Source: Pelotomaculum schinkii (lineage in GTDB: Bacteria > Bacillota > Desulfotomaculia > Desulfotomaculales > Pelotomaculaceae). Taken from it: a stretch of 64,000 bases of DNA. This document shows positions 1 to 9,578 of this stretch, piece by piece. The translations under genes and the position numbers were made by a program. The notes under the pieces were generated by a model. It made no database searches and had not been told where the DNA came from. It saw only the letters and a list, made by a program, of their open reading frames with translations. How positions within the stretch are numbered: position 1 is the first letter of the stretch; each line of letters begins with the position of its first letter. The stretch is taken from positions 186,001-250,000 of the forward strand of contig NZ_QFGA01000002.1 of assembly GCF_004369205.1 (NCBI RefSeq). Direction: 5' to 3'.

Positions 1-3000
1 AGCGCTTAACCGCCTCCTGCAGCTGGCCGGGGGCTATGCGGTCGGTTTTATAGTCCACCAAGAGCCAGCCATCTCCCTCGTCGACCAGGCAGTCCACCAC
101 GCCCTGGATGATCACCACTTCACCATCAGACCCGGTCAAATCGGGGTAGAGTTCCTGCGCCGGCAGGGCCAGGGTAAAGGGGAGTTCCCGCAGCACCTCG
201 CGGCCTGCCAGCAGCCTGGCGCCCAGAGAGCCGGCAAAGAAATCGGCTATTTTCTCAGCCGGTACAGCTGCTGCCTGTTCTGCAGTCAGTATTTCCCTTT
301 CCACCATCTTTTCTATACACTGCCTGATTGCTGCTGTGTCCAGCGGTCCCTTTAAATCCAGGCTCTGCATAGCCAGGTGCAGGGCTGTGCCTGCTTCCGC
401 CGCTGACAGGCCGCGCTCTTCCTGCAGGAAAAGCGGCCTCCCCCCGACAGGTGGACGGAAGTCCCGTGCTGAGGAATCCTCACCCTCCTCCGCCTGGTCA
501 AACCTGCGTTTGATTTCTGTCACCGTGGTCTTGGCGGCCCGGCCCAGAAGCCCGGCAGCGGGGTAGGTCCACTCAAGCCTGGCTTTGATAACATCAGCCA
601 GAGGCCCGGGCTCTAGTGGTTCCATGCGGCTGACCCTGGCCAGCCATTCTGGTTCAGGCGTCTTTTCAGCTGCGGCGCCCTCACCGCGACTGGCTAAAAG
701 GATTTTCCAACGGGAGCGATCGCCGGCAACTTCTAACGGCGGCGGGTCCTCACTTATTCCCAGCTTCCTGAGCTCCGCCCCGTCCCGGTGACGGGCCAGG
801 GCCGGCGCCAGCCAGTCCAGGGGCGAATTGACCCCGCCCAGGTAACCGTCCGGCAGTAGCCAGCCCTCCACCCCGGCCGGACCGCACCATTTCCGCGCGC
901 TTTGCGCCAGGTTGCGCACGGAGCCAACCAGCACCAGCTTTTCCCGCGCCCTGGTCATGGCTACGTACAGGATGCGCATCTCTTCCGCCAGAGCCTCCAT
1001 CCTCAGCCTGTGCTTCAAGGCCAACTTGGCTGCTGTGGGATAGGTTACCCGCGCCACGGCGTCCACCAACTGGGGACCCAGGCCCAGGTCTTTATGAAAG
1101 AGCAAGTCCTTGTTGAGATCCTGGAAGTTGAATTTTCTGTTCAGACCGGCCAGAAAAACCACCGGAAACTCCAGGCCTTTGCTCTTATGGATGCTCATAA
1201 TCCGGACCACGTTTTCTTTCTCACTGAGCGCGCGGGCAGCTCCGAGATCACGGCCGCCCGCACGGATACGCTCGATAAAACGCAGGAACAGGAACAAGCC
1301 GCGGAAGGTGGTGGCCTCGTACTGCCGGGCCCGGTGGTGCAGCGCCCTCAGGTTGGCCTGGCGCTGGCTGCCGCCGGGCAGGCCGCCGGCGAAATCGTAA
1401 TAGCCGGTGTCGCGGTAAACGGACCAGATCAGGTCGGCCAGGGCGCCCTGTCTGGAAGCGGTCCGCCAGCGTTCCAACCTTTCCAAAAACACCACCAGAC
1501 GTTCAGACAGCTCCCCCCGGCCGGCAAGGGCTGCCGCCACCACGGCGTCGTAGAAATCGCCACGGCGGGCGGCCAGCCTGACTTTGGCCAGGTCAGCCGC
1601 TTTCAGGCCAACCATGGGTGAGCGTAACACGCCGGCGAGGAAAACGTCCTGTCGCGGGTTATCGATGATATGTAGAAGGGACAGCACGGTCTCTACCTCG
1701 GTGGCCTCGAAATACCCGGTAGCCAGTTCCGCGTAGACCGGGACACCCTTTAGCCGGAACTCTTCCACAAAAGTATTGGCTGCGCCGGAGGTCGCCCGCA
1801 GGAGCACAACCACGTCCCGGTAAGCCAGGGGGCGGTAGGCGCCTTTATCCCGGTCATAAATCCGCATGCCCGGCTTCCCGCCGGGTGTGCCGTGCACCAG
1901 TTCCCGGATCCTGTCCGCAACCAGCCCGGCCTCCTGCTGCAGGGCGTCCTTCTCCTCCTCCACCTCATGTTCCTGCCCGTTATCTCCAGCTGCCTGGTCA
2001 TCCCCGGCGTCAGCCGGAACAGGAGCCAGGGGCTCAGAAGAAGCGCCGCTCTCAATAAGGTGCAGTTCCACAAACTCGTACGGCGCCCTACCGTGAGCGG
2101 TATCATCAGAAAATGAAGCGCTTTCTTCAGGGTAACCGGCCCCGTAGATTAGTTCGGCGTCCGCGTCGTAGGCCATTTCGCCCACACCCGGGGTCATCAG
2201 TTGGCGGAAAACAAAGTTGACCGCGTCCACGATACCCCGCCGGCTGCGGAAGTTCCTGGAAAGGTCGATACGGCGTTCCAGGCCCCCGGCCAGTATTGGG
2301 TAGCTCTTGTATTTGCCCAGAAAGAGGCCCGGCTCGGCCAGCCGGAAACGGTAAATGCTCTGCTTGACGTCGCCCACCATGAAGAGATTGGGTTGTTTTT
2401 CCCCCTGCCGCGAGACCAGCCTTAAAATGGTCTCCTGCACGTCGTTGATGTCCTGGTACTCGTCGACCAGGACCTCCTCGAACCTTTTCCTGAGCTCCAA
2501 CGCCGCCTGGGAAGGTACCGGCCCATGTTCGCCCGGCTCGGACAAGACCTGCACGCAGTAATGCTCCAGGTCGTTGAAATCCACCACACCTCGCGCTGCT
2601 TTAACCTGCCGGTAGGTTTCTCCGAAATCCTTGACCAGCGCCGCCATTTCCCCCACCAGCGAAGCCACCGTCGCCAGGTCGGCGCACAATTCCGCGGGTG
2701 TCCGTGAAAAATACTCCCGTTGCAGCGTGGCTATTTTCTTTTTAGCGCCGTCCCTCAACTTCTTAACCTGCTCCACCAGGTCCTCATCAGCCATTTCCTT
2801 GCGGCAGGCGGCCAGCCTGCGGAAGGCGGCCTGCTGGAAGCCCTGGTAGAGGGCAGACCAACTCGACGCCGCGGCACAAGCCTTACTCAATCCTGCAACC
2901 ACAGCTAAATCCTCCGCCAGGTTGGCCAGGTAAGGCTGAGGGCCGCCCGGACGTCCGGCCAGGCGTAAAGCCTGCTCCAGATCCGCTCGCGCCCCGGCAA

Positions 3001-3685
3001 GTCCCATCGCAACAGCTTTTTTTAAAATCGCCGCCCAGGGTAATTGGTCAAAGTAGTCTTCACCGGGGCTGGCGGCCTGTGGAACATTGAAGCTCTCCGG
3101 CAGCCTTGCCAGCCAGCCCGCGGGGTCAGGGGTGCTGCGGGCGAATTCATAGGCCTGCAGGACCAGTTCCTGTAAAAGCGTATCGTCACGCCTGCCGCCG
3201 TAGGAGTCGACCAGCCCGGTAAAAAGCAGGCTCTCCCCCGCCGCATAGCGGCGTTCGAACAGTTCCTCCAAGGCCTCTGTCTGGAGCAGGACTGCCTCTG
3301 TGGCGTCGGCCACACGAAAGGCAGGGTCAAGGTCGATCCGGTAAAAATACTGCCGCAGCAGGTCCAGGCAGAATGAATGCATGGTGCTTATAGCTGCCCG
3401 TCCCAGCAGGGCGACCTGCCGCTGCAGGTGTTTCGAACCCGGGTAGCGGTTTAATTCCCCCGCCAGCGCCCGGCTGATGCGATCTCTCATTTCCGAAGCG
3501 GCGGCGTTGGTGAAGGTCACCACCAGCAGGCGGTCCACATCAACCGGGGAAACCGGGTCCGTGACGCGTCGAATAATCCGCTCTACCAGCACTGAGGTCT
3601 TACCCGCTCCGGCCGCAGCCGCCACCAGCAAGTTGCCTCCCCGGCTGGTGATCGCGTCACGCTGCTCTTTAGTCCACTGCTCCAT
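1..3685 (-). CDS. addA: AddA, helicase-nuclease subunit of AddAB (C-terminus cut by window edge)
   Basis: ATP-dependent UvrD-type helicase and nuclease subunit of the AddAB double-strand-break repair complex. The frame is open from an ATG at 3685 to the left edge, about 1228 residues against a usual 1200-1250. Visible landmarks are MEQWTKEQRDAI (Q motif), the Walker A loop AAAGAGKTS, VVTFTNAAASEMRDRI (motif Ia) and, next to the left edge (about 41-60), LVDYKTDRI of the C-terminal RecB-type nuclease domain. Only the last 50-60 residues should be missing. The start lies inside the 3' end of addB (17-base overlap), so the two are translationally coupled. Comparison of the two ends shows no net frameshift. 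Confidence 0.95.
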   Translation of the reverse strand, partial: MEQWTKEQRDAITSRGGNLLVAAAAGAGKTSVLVERIIRRVTDPVSPVDVDRLLVVTFTNAAASEMRDRISRALAGELNRYPGSKHLQRQVALLGRAAISTMHSFCLDLLRQYFYRIDLDPAFRVADATEAVLLQTEALEELFERRYAAGESLLFTGLVDSYGGRRDDTLLQELVLQAYEFARSTPDPAGWLARLPESFNVPQAASPGEDYFDQLPWAAILKKAVAMGLAGARADLEQALRLAGRPGGPQPYLANLAEDLAVVAGLSKACAAASSWSALYQGFQQAAFRRLAACRKEMADEDLVEQVKKLRDGAKKKIATLQREYFSRTPAELCADLATVASLVGEMAALVKDFGETYRQVKAARGVVDFNDLEHYCVQVLSEPGEHGPVPSQAALELRKRFEEVLVDEYQDINDVQETILRLVSRQGEKQPNLFMVGDVKQSIYRFRLAEPGLFLGKYKSYPILAGGLERRIDLSRNFRSRRGIVDAVNFVFRQLMTPGVGEMAYDADAELIYGAGYPEESASFSDDTAHGRAPYEFVELHLIESGASSEPLAPVPADAGDDQAAGDNGQEHEVEEEKDALQQEAGLVADRIRELVHGTPGGKPGMRIYDRDKGAYRPLAYRDVVVLLRATSGAANTFVEEFRLKGVPVYAELATGYFEATEVETVLSLLHIIDNPRQDVFLAGVLRSPMVGLKAADLAKVRLAARRGDFYDAVVAAALAGRGELSERLVVFLERLERWRTASRQGALADLIWSVYRDTGYYDFAGGLPGGSQRQANLRALHHRARQYEATTFRGLFLFLRFIERIRAGGRDLGAARALSEKENVVRIMSIHKSKGLEFPVVFLAGLNRKFNFQDLNKDLLFHKDLGLGPQLVDAVARVTYPTAAKLALKHRLRMEALAEEMRILYVAMTRAREKLVLVGSVRNLAQSARKWCGPAGVEGWLLPDGYLGGVNSPLDWLAPALARHRDGAELRKLGISEDPPPLEVAGDRSRWKILLASRGEGAAAEKTPEPEWLARVSRMEPLEPGPLADVIKARLEWTYPAAGLLGRAAKTTVTEIKRRFDQAEEGEDSSARDFRPPVGGRPLFLQEERGLSAAEAGTALHLAMQSLDLKGPLDTAAIRQCIEKMVEREILTAEQAAAVPAEKIADFFAGSLGARLLAGREVLRELPFTLALPAQELYPDLTGSDGEVVIIQGVVDCLVDEGDGWLLVDYKTDRIAPGQLQEAVKR

Positions 3686-6600
3686 TGTCTCCCCCCCTTG
3701 CCTCCCGCGCCAGCTTGCGCCAGATGGTCTCGCGGTCCTCCAGCGGCACGTTTTTGTAGGTATTGCCTTCGATGAGGATATCAAACTGGCAGACCGGTTT
3801 GAAGGGGCAGTACCTGCATGACCGGACCGTACCCCGCCTTAGCGGGGCTATGTCCACCACCCCGTCGATAATATCGCTGCCGGCGGAAATAAGCTGAGCC
3901 CGCAGGAACGCCCGCAACAGCTCAAACTGCTCCCCGGTCAATACGGCCGAACGGGCGGCAAAGGCGCCGTCCTTTTTGATGCGCACCGGGATGAGGTCCG
4001 ATTCCGCTCCCAAACCGTCATCCATCAACTTAACCACCCTGGGGTCGGCCAGGACCATACCGGTCATGCGCAGCTCCTGCAGCAGCTTCTTCTCCAGGTC
4101 CTCCTCGTGCGGGATGCCTCCGTCCGTCTTGACCAGGGGGTCGTCGATGCGAAAATACAGTACGGCGCCGGGCAAACCATCCGCACCCGCCAGTTTTTGA
4201 GCATGCAGCAGGGCTACATCAAGGTAAGCCAGCAGCTGCAGTCTCAAACCGTGGTAGATGTCGGGCAGGTCAATGGTGATCTTGCCTGATTTATAATCGA
4301 TTACCCGCAAGTAAACGCCGCCCTCCTCCTGTACCGCGTCAATCCGGTCGATACGGCCGGTCAGGAGCATTTCACTGCCGTCCCGCAGGGTGAACGTTAC
4401 CGCCGGAAGATCCCCATCCGGCCCGAAATATAGTTCCAGACCTACCGGTTGAAACCTGCCCCGCCTGGAGTGCTCGCACAACACCTGGGCCGCCCGCTGT
4501 ACAATCCGCCTGAGCTTGCCGGTGATGTAGCGGCTGCGGGCGGAGCTGAGCAGGATTTCACTCTGCAGCCTGGGCGCCAGAAGGTCAACCACTTCCCCGG
4601 CCATATTTCTACACTGCTCCAGGGTCAATTGTCCCCATTCCATCCCCTGGCCGCTCACCCGGTCACCGAACAGTTTCAGGGCGGCGTGGAAAAACTGGCC
4701 TACATCCGGGGCGTCCAGCTTGAATTCGGCTCTCTCCCGCAGTTTCAAACCATGTGATAGAAAGTGGGCAAAGGGGCAGGCGCGGAACTTTTCCACACCG
4801 GAAACGCTCGTACGCAGGGGACGCCCGTACAGCAGCCGGCCCAGGCCCGCAGGGAGCCTTCCCTCCCGGTTGCTGTAAAAGAGGCCGGCCAGCACCCTGG
4901 CGCAGTCTGCTTTATGACTGCCCCCCGCAAACCAGGAGTAGACATCCCACCACAGCGGGTTAATAGGGATTCCTGACCTGGCCTCCCTGATTCTGGAGGC
5001 CAGGTAAGAAAGAGAGCGCTCTTTATTGGTAACAAACTCCAGATCGTTTTGCAGCGAGGGGTCGGGTTCTACCGGCCAGATACGCTCCTCCACACCCGGC
5101 AGTAGTTCCCGGACTCTGGCCAGAACCTGGGAAGGCATGATTGCTCCTCCCTCATCGTCCGCCAGCGGGCTGCTCAGGTAAAGGCGCTCCGAGGCGCGGG
5201 TCAGCGCGATGTACACCAGGTACTGTTCGTTAAACAACCGCCGTCTCACTCCTGGAGCAAGGTTTAAGCCCAGCAGCCTTAACCTCTCCCTTTCCGCTTC
5301 AGTGAGAACACCCTGCTCAGCCAGCCTGGCAGGAAGTACTCCATCGCTCACTCCCATGACGAAGGCGACCTTCACCCCGGGGCTGCGGGAACGTTCCAGG
5401 GAGCCCACCATCACCTGATCCAGGGCGGGGGGAATCAACCCCAGACGCATGCTCTCCAGCCCGGCGTCCAGCATAGCGGAATATTCTTTACCATTTATAA
5501 CCTCGTCGCCCAGCGTTTCCACCACCTGGTCCAGGAGCGCCACCAGGCCGCTCCAGACCTGGGCATGCTCACGGGCCGCAACCAGCAGTCCTTCAGCCTC
5601 GGCTCTCTTGCTCCAGCTCTCCAGGCTCAGCGGCACTTCCATTGCTTCCAGAAGGGAATAGAGGGCGGCTGTTTTTTCCCTGGCAGTTTCCGATAAATTG
5701 AATGCTTTGGTGAAAGCAGCCAGTTCCACAACAGCCCGTCTCCGGATGCGGTTAATGGCTTCCAGTTCCGCCGCTTCCAACTCCGTAACCTCCTGGTCCT
5801 CTTCCAGGGTCAGCCGGCGGCGGTATGTCCAGGGCTTGCCGTCCGTCCAGCGGCTCCCCCGGATGCCGTGGGCCAGCACGTAGTTCTCCAGCAGATCTAC
5901 TTCCTCCCTGGAGACAGGCGCCAGGTCGGTCTTGAGGAAGCGAAATACGGGATTGTAAGACCAGTCCGTCACGGCTGCTTCCAGCGCTGAGCGAACCAGC
6001 TCCACCAGGGGATGGCTCATTACCTGGCGCTTCTGATCGATGAAGAAAGGGATCCCATGATCAGTGAAGATTATGGAAATCAGGTCGGCATAGGCGCCCA
6101 GATCACGCAAAATTATGCCTATATCGCGGTAGCGGAAACCCTGGTCACGGCAGAGAGCTGTGATTTCGCGGGCAACACCCTCCACTTCGGCGCCCGGGCC
6201 GGCCGCTGCGGCCAGCGTCACTCCTGCCGCGGCTCCTGGCTTAGCAGCGGCAAGCAAATTAAAATAGTGCTTTTCCAGGTAAGCTATGGAAGAACTGAAT
6301 TGTTGGTGATTGGCCCCATCCAGAATAAGCGGCCTTTCCACGCTTATCTTTTCCTGGACCGCCATTTCCGCCAGCGTCTCGTAGGTTTCACGGATGGGAT
6401 AAAACAGGTCGGTTTCCTCCGGCTTACCGGCCAGCGACTCGCTCCCAGCGCAAAGAGTAATATTGACCTGCCTGGCCGTGCGGGCCAGGGCGGCCAATAC
6501 CCTGTATTCCTGCGGGGTAAAACCGGAAAAGCCGTCGACCCAGACGGTGGCCCCCCTGACTGCCTCTGAACGCTCCAGGCGGTCCGCCAGCAGGTTTAAG

Positions 6601-7151
6601 TAATCGTCCGGGTCGGTAAAACGGTCAGCCAGGGCTTCTTCCAGACTGCTGGAAAGGAGAGACAGGTCCTCCAATTTATCGGCCAGTTGGTCCGTCCCTC
6701 CTGCTGCCTGCAGCGAAGAGAGGGCCAGTTCAATTTCAGCCGGACCGATACAATAGGTCTTCATCTCACCCAGGGCGCGGGCGAGGGTATCGGTAAATCC
6801 CGGCTGGCTGGCGGAACGACGGAAAGCCTTGAGCTGGCCTTTACGGTGATCCAGCAGGCGTCGCAGCAGCATGCGCTTGCCCAGCTCGCCGATGTGCGCC
6901 CGGGCCGCGCCGCCCACTTCCTGCAGCACCCGGTAAGCCAGGCGCCGGAAGCTCAGCGCCTGGGCTCTGATAAAGCCCTGCAGTCCGGGTGTGGAGGCCA
7001 GGGAGTACTCTGTTTGAAAGGTGGCCTGCTCGGGGACCAGCAGGATCAACGGGGGGCCGGCCGGCCGCCGCAGGAGTTCTTCCCGTACAGCGTCCAGGCA
7101 GGCGCGGGTCTTGCCGGTACCGGCCCGCCCGATAATGAAGCGTATACTCAA
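3669..7151 (-). CDS. addB: AddB, deoxyribonuclease subunit of AddAB
   Basis: Second subunit of the AddAB helicase-nuclease, 1160 residues, the family's normal size. It begins MSIRFIIGRAGTGKTRACLDAV, an intact Walker A motif. The C-terminal third carries the nuclease domain (RVIDYKSGKI) and the cysteines of the structural 4Fe-4S cluster: one in KFRACPFAHF and a cluster of three in SCRYCPFKPVC near residue 1125. It is the first gene of the addBA operon and overlaps addA. Upstream (7152-7419) is non-coding. Confidence 0.96.
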   Translation of the reverse strand: MSIRFIIGRAGTGKTRACLDAVREELLRRPAGPPLILLVPEQATFQTEYSLASTPGLQGFIRAQALSFRRLAYRVLQEVGGAARAHIGELGKRMLLRRLLDHRKGQLKAFRRSASQPGFTDTLARALGEMKTYCIGPAEIELALSSLQAAGGTDQLADKLEDLSLLSSSLEEALADRFTDPDDYLNLLADRLERSEAVRGATVWVDGFSGFTPQEYRVLAALARTARQVNITLCAGSESLAGKPEETDLFYPIRETYETLAEMAVQEKISVERPLILDGANHQQFSSSIAYLEKHYFNLLAAAKPGAAAGVTLAAAAGPGAEVEGVAREITALCRDQGFRYRDIGIILRDLGAYADLISIIFTDHGIPFFIDQKRQVMSHPLVELVRSALEAAVTDWSYNPVFRFLKTDLAPVSREEVDLLENYVLAHGIRGSRWTDGKPWTYRRRLTLEEDQEVTELEAAELEAINRIRRRAVVELAAFTKAFNLSETAREKTAALYSLLEAMEVPLSLESWSKRAEAEGLLVAAREHAQVWSGLVALLDQVVETLGDEVINGKEYSAMLDAGLESMRLGLIPPALDQVMVGSLERSRSPGVKVAFVMGVSDGVLPARLAEQGVLTEAERERLRLLGLNLAPGVRRRLFNEQYLVYIALTRASERLYLSSPLADDEGGAIMPSQVLARVRELLPGVEERIWPVEPDPSLQNDLEFVTNKERSLSYLASRIREARSGIPINPLWWDVYSWFAGGSHKADCARVLAGLFYSNREGRLPAGLGRLLYGRPLRTSVSGVEKFRACPFAHFLSHGLKLRERAEFKLDAPDVGQFFHAALKLFGDRVSGQGMEWGQLTLEQCRNMAGEVVDLLAPRLQSEILLSSARSRYITGKLRRIVQRAAQVLCEHSRRGRFQPVGLELYFGPDGDLPAVTFTLRDGSEMLLTGRIDRIDAVQEEGGVYLRVIDYKSGKITIDLPDIYHGLRLQLLAYLDVALLHAQKLAGADGLPGAVLYFRIDDPLVKTDGGIPHEEDLEKKLLQELRMTGMVLADPRVVKLMDDGLGAESDLIPVRIKKDGAFAARSAVLTGEQFELLRAFLRAQLISAGSDIIDGVVDIAPLRRGTVRSCRYCPFKPVCQFDILIEGNTYKNVPLEDRETIWRKLAREARGGDNGAVD

Positions 7152-7419
7152 TTGAATAACCTCCGTGTGAGTCGTGGGCCGTGAGACTTGGGACGTGGGA
7201 ACATCCTGTATTCCTTCCAGGGCTGATTAGATAGTAGGTAGTAGGTCGTAAGACATATTATTTATATACTGCATTCCTTAAAGGTCTTGTGTGAATGAAT
7301 TACTAATTAGTGCGTAGGGCGTTACATAGTGTATTTCTCTGGGGTACGGTTCTAAATGAATTCGCCTCTGTATATGGGTACTGTTTACCTAATTCCCGTA
7401 AATTCCTCCATTAGGAGGA

Positions 7420-7707
7420 ATGGTGAGCAAACTTCATGCAGTACTTAAAAAAATAAAAAAGAATGATACTAACGATGATCCACGTGAAAGCGGAATAAGT
7501 TCTTAGAGGCATTCTTTTTTCAACGAAGATGTAAGATGGGAAGACTGTTACTCCACTTTAAAGGAAAGAATTTCAAAAATTGAAGGCCGGCTATTATCGC
7601 TACCTGATCACATCTGCTTAAAGCTTAAATTTTTTCATCCCTTGGTCTTACCCCCAGAATGGTTGCCGGCAGGCAAGGTCGTACCGAACAGACTATTTCA
7701 TTTTTAA
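7420..7707 (+). pseudogene. Small ORF interrupted by an in-frame TAG
   Basis: An AGGAGG site at 7413-7418 sits directly before ATG 7420. The frame reads MVSKLHAVLKKIKKNDTNDD and meets TAG at 7504-7506. The same frame then runs open to TAA at 7705, with protein-like composition (RWEDCYSTLKERISKIEG, then LVLPPEWLPAGKVVP). Either this is a 95-residue gene broken by one amber mutation, or a 28-residue peptide followed by chance open sequence. I do not recognise a family. Confidence 0.35.
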
Positions 7708-7722
7708 AAAGTGGATGATCTT

Positions 7723-7932
7723 TTAAAATAAACCAAATATAAATGTTAGTAATTCGCCTATAATACTTACTACAAGTAAAACTAAGCCAAGTATAAATAA
7801 CATAGCTCCAAATATTTTAGAAATTTTAATTAAACTTTCACCTTGCCCCTCAATAAAAGAACTAGATATAATCAGCAAAATTCCAACACCTGAACTTAAT
7901 AAATAAATAAGAATTTCTTTCAAAAAATTCAC
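7723..7932 (-). CDS. Small membrane protein, unknown
   Basis: 69 residues with two strongly hydrophobic segments (about ILIYLLSSGVGILLIIS and FGAMLFILGLVLLVVSIIG) separated by a short polar loop. I chose the GTG at 7932 because AAAGGAGC lies seven bases upstream; an in-frame ATG 30 bases further upstream lacks a good site. It stands alone, convergent with the broken ORF at 7420. No family recognised. Confidence 0.5.
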   Translation of the reverse strand: MNFLKEILIYLLSSGVGILLIISSSFIEGQGESLIKISKIFGAMLFILGLVLLVVSIIGELLTFIFGLF

Positions 7933-8569
7933 TTGTAAGCTCCTTTCATAAAATCGGTTCAAAATAGCCGCTGTCTACTCTAGGGGGCTCCTTTGTTAGT
8001 CTGTCAGTCTGATAGGCTTTTTCAAGATTGCCAAGTTGGTACTCTTTATCTACTAGACTATACCATTTCTTCTTAGATAACGCTACTGATGATATTTTAA
8101 CCAGAGCAGTGGCTCTCACTTCCGGAATAGCTGATCTAACATGTATACACTGTGAGCGGTCAAAACTTTGGATAAAAAATGGCCTATAATTTTGGATGCT
8201 TTTGTCGTACTAAATCCCCACGCACCTACTGCCTAAACCACCGTCATCCAGCCCAAGCCTTGACCGGTATGCAACGGGGAGGATCCCGACCGACAACCGA
8301 GAGCTGAGCAGAGTTCAGGTCAGTCGGGTTTTAGCAGTATAGCATACCGGTCAAGGCCGCTTCACTTCGTTGCGCGCCGCTGCCGCGGTTGGTCTTTACG
8401 GACTAGGCTACTAAAATTATGTAGACAGGAGAGGAGGCAACCCTCTCTCCCTTCCTCCCGCAAGCTAGGGGTTTTGGCGCTTCCAATATTGTATTTCTGT
8501 GCTTTAAGCGATAACTCTCGTCAGTCATATTGAAAAGCTCACTGTTATGGACAAGCCGGTCCACGTCGG
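7933..8569. other. Non-coding stretch left of the IS21 remnant
   Basis: I see no convincing coding frame. The only structure is an inverted repeat: GCCTTGACCGGTATGC at 8257-8272 and its exact complement at 8342-8357, enclosing about 70 bases that contain a second imperfect pair (CCCGACCGAC / GTCAGTCGGG). It may be the end of a mobile element or a transcription terminator. Confidence 0.4.
8257..8357. repeat. 16-bp perfect inverted repeat, 69-base spacer
   Basis: Left arm 8257-8272 and right arm 8342-8357 are exact reverse complements. A weaker nested pair (around 8284 and 8320) would allow a cruciform or branched RNA. It sits about 210 bases from the end of the IS21 remnant, so it may be an element end, but no matching arm is visible on the other side. 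Confidence 0.6.
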
Positions 8570-8814
8570 GTAACAGAAGTCTGAAAACCAAAGTCAAATT
8601 CACCAATGGTTTTATGATAGGGGAAAGCGGCATACTTCATCCTTCTGTCAAGCGACTTGGCATTTCTAGCCACAGCCTCCTGCGTCAATACACGGTGTAA
8701 AAAATCAAGACAAAAAAGGTTGTCCTTAACGGCCGGCTCCAGAAAATCATTCAGATGCTCCCGGACGCTGGTCAGATGAAGCTCGCTAATAACCTCTTAT
8801 ACTTGACTGCTCAT
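8570..8814 (-). mobile_element. IS21-family istB remnant
   Basis: Translation from ATG 8814 gives the N-terminal part of an IstB helper ATPase: a stop after five codons, then ELHLTSVREHLNDFLEPAV, VARNAKSLDRRMKYAAFPY and HKTIGEFDFGFQTSVTRR, matching the usual R-FPY-KT-FDFSFQPS stretch of IstB N-termini. The Walker A region and everything after it are gone. It lies directly downstream of the istA remnant, the normal istAB order. Confidence 0.75.
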
Positions 8815-9236
8815 AGCTTTTCCCCCCCGAGGAGCCGGGTGTGGGCAGTGATACTTCGCTGTTCGGCTTTCACCTTAAGCACTCCCGAACGGTATCCTTG
8901 TTTGGCCAGGCAGGATGTTTGAGCTGGCGCTTTCTCTTGGCTTAGGATATATGCTGCTACATCGCGGCAGTCAACTGCATTGTAGAGCTTTCGGGCCAAA
9001 CAACAGTCAATTGCCTTTTTACGCACCCAGAGGATATTTCTGTGTCAACTTCTCTATTAGGCCAAATTGCTCTCGTACATATCGGCGCTTCTCACAGCGA
9101 ATGCAAGTCAGAAACTCTGTCGCCTGTGCTGTGGCCCCTAACAAGTTAAATGTTTTTTCGTATAGCTCATTGATCTTTTTCGTGTTGTCACAGAGGTGGT
9201 GGTATTTTGGACCAGTGCTCCTTTCTCCCGGCTAAC
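8811..9236 (-). mobile_element. IS21-family istA transposase remnant (C-terminal part)
   Basis: Two adjacent frames on the minus strand together give the last 135-140 residues of an IstA transposase: NELYEKTFNLLGATAQATEF, REQFGLIEKLTQKYPLGA, then after a stop KKAIDCCLARKLYNAVDCRD and AAYILSQE. The catalytic DDE core is absent. With the istB fragment it marks an old IS21 insertion. Confidence 0.7.
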
Positions 9237-9578
9237 CCGGTGCTGCGCCACAAGTTTATTAGTCTCCAAATCATTATGCTTCAACTTAAGAAATAACACT
9301 GTTTGAAGTGGTATTCGGCTAGATAGGCACTATAGGCTTTAAAAAATGCATTACATAACTCCTAATAGGCTTTTTGTGTTACTTCAGAAGGTTAATTCCT
9401 TTCTAAGGTTAATCCTTTATCTAAATATAAACTATCTTAACACGAAGGAGGCGGTTAAAGTGTATTAAAATTTATATATCAGAGAGGACAAAGCACAGTT
9501 ATCGCCGATTAAAAGTATCACATCTATCCAACTAAAATGTGGAATGTCCTAAACAGTTTACTAAAGGGGGTCTCAAAT
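9237..9578. other. Non-coding, upstream region of the secreted protein
   Basis: AT-rich with many stops in all frames and no recognisable gene. It should contain the promoter of the gene starting at 9579. A GAAGGAGGCGG site near 9443 is followed only by GTG TAT TAA, so it does not serve a gene. Confidence 0.4.

Noticed and set aside
902-1621. 239-codon plus-strand frame
   Set aside because: Antisense to addA, with repetitive Gln/Gly/Pro composition typical of a shadow of a GC-rich gene.
6012-6569. 185-codon plus-strand frame
   Set aside because: Antisense to the addB N-terminal region; no ribosome site and no family resemblance.
8403-8633. 76-codon minus-strand frame
   Set aside because: The IstB-like reading lies in a different frame of the same strand, so this frame is a shadow.
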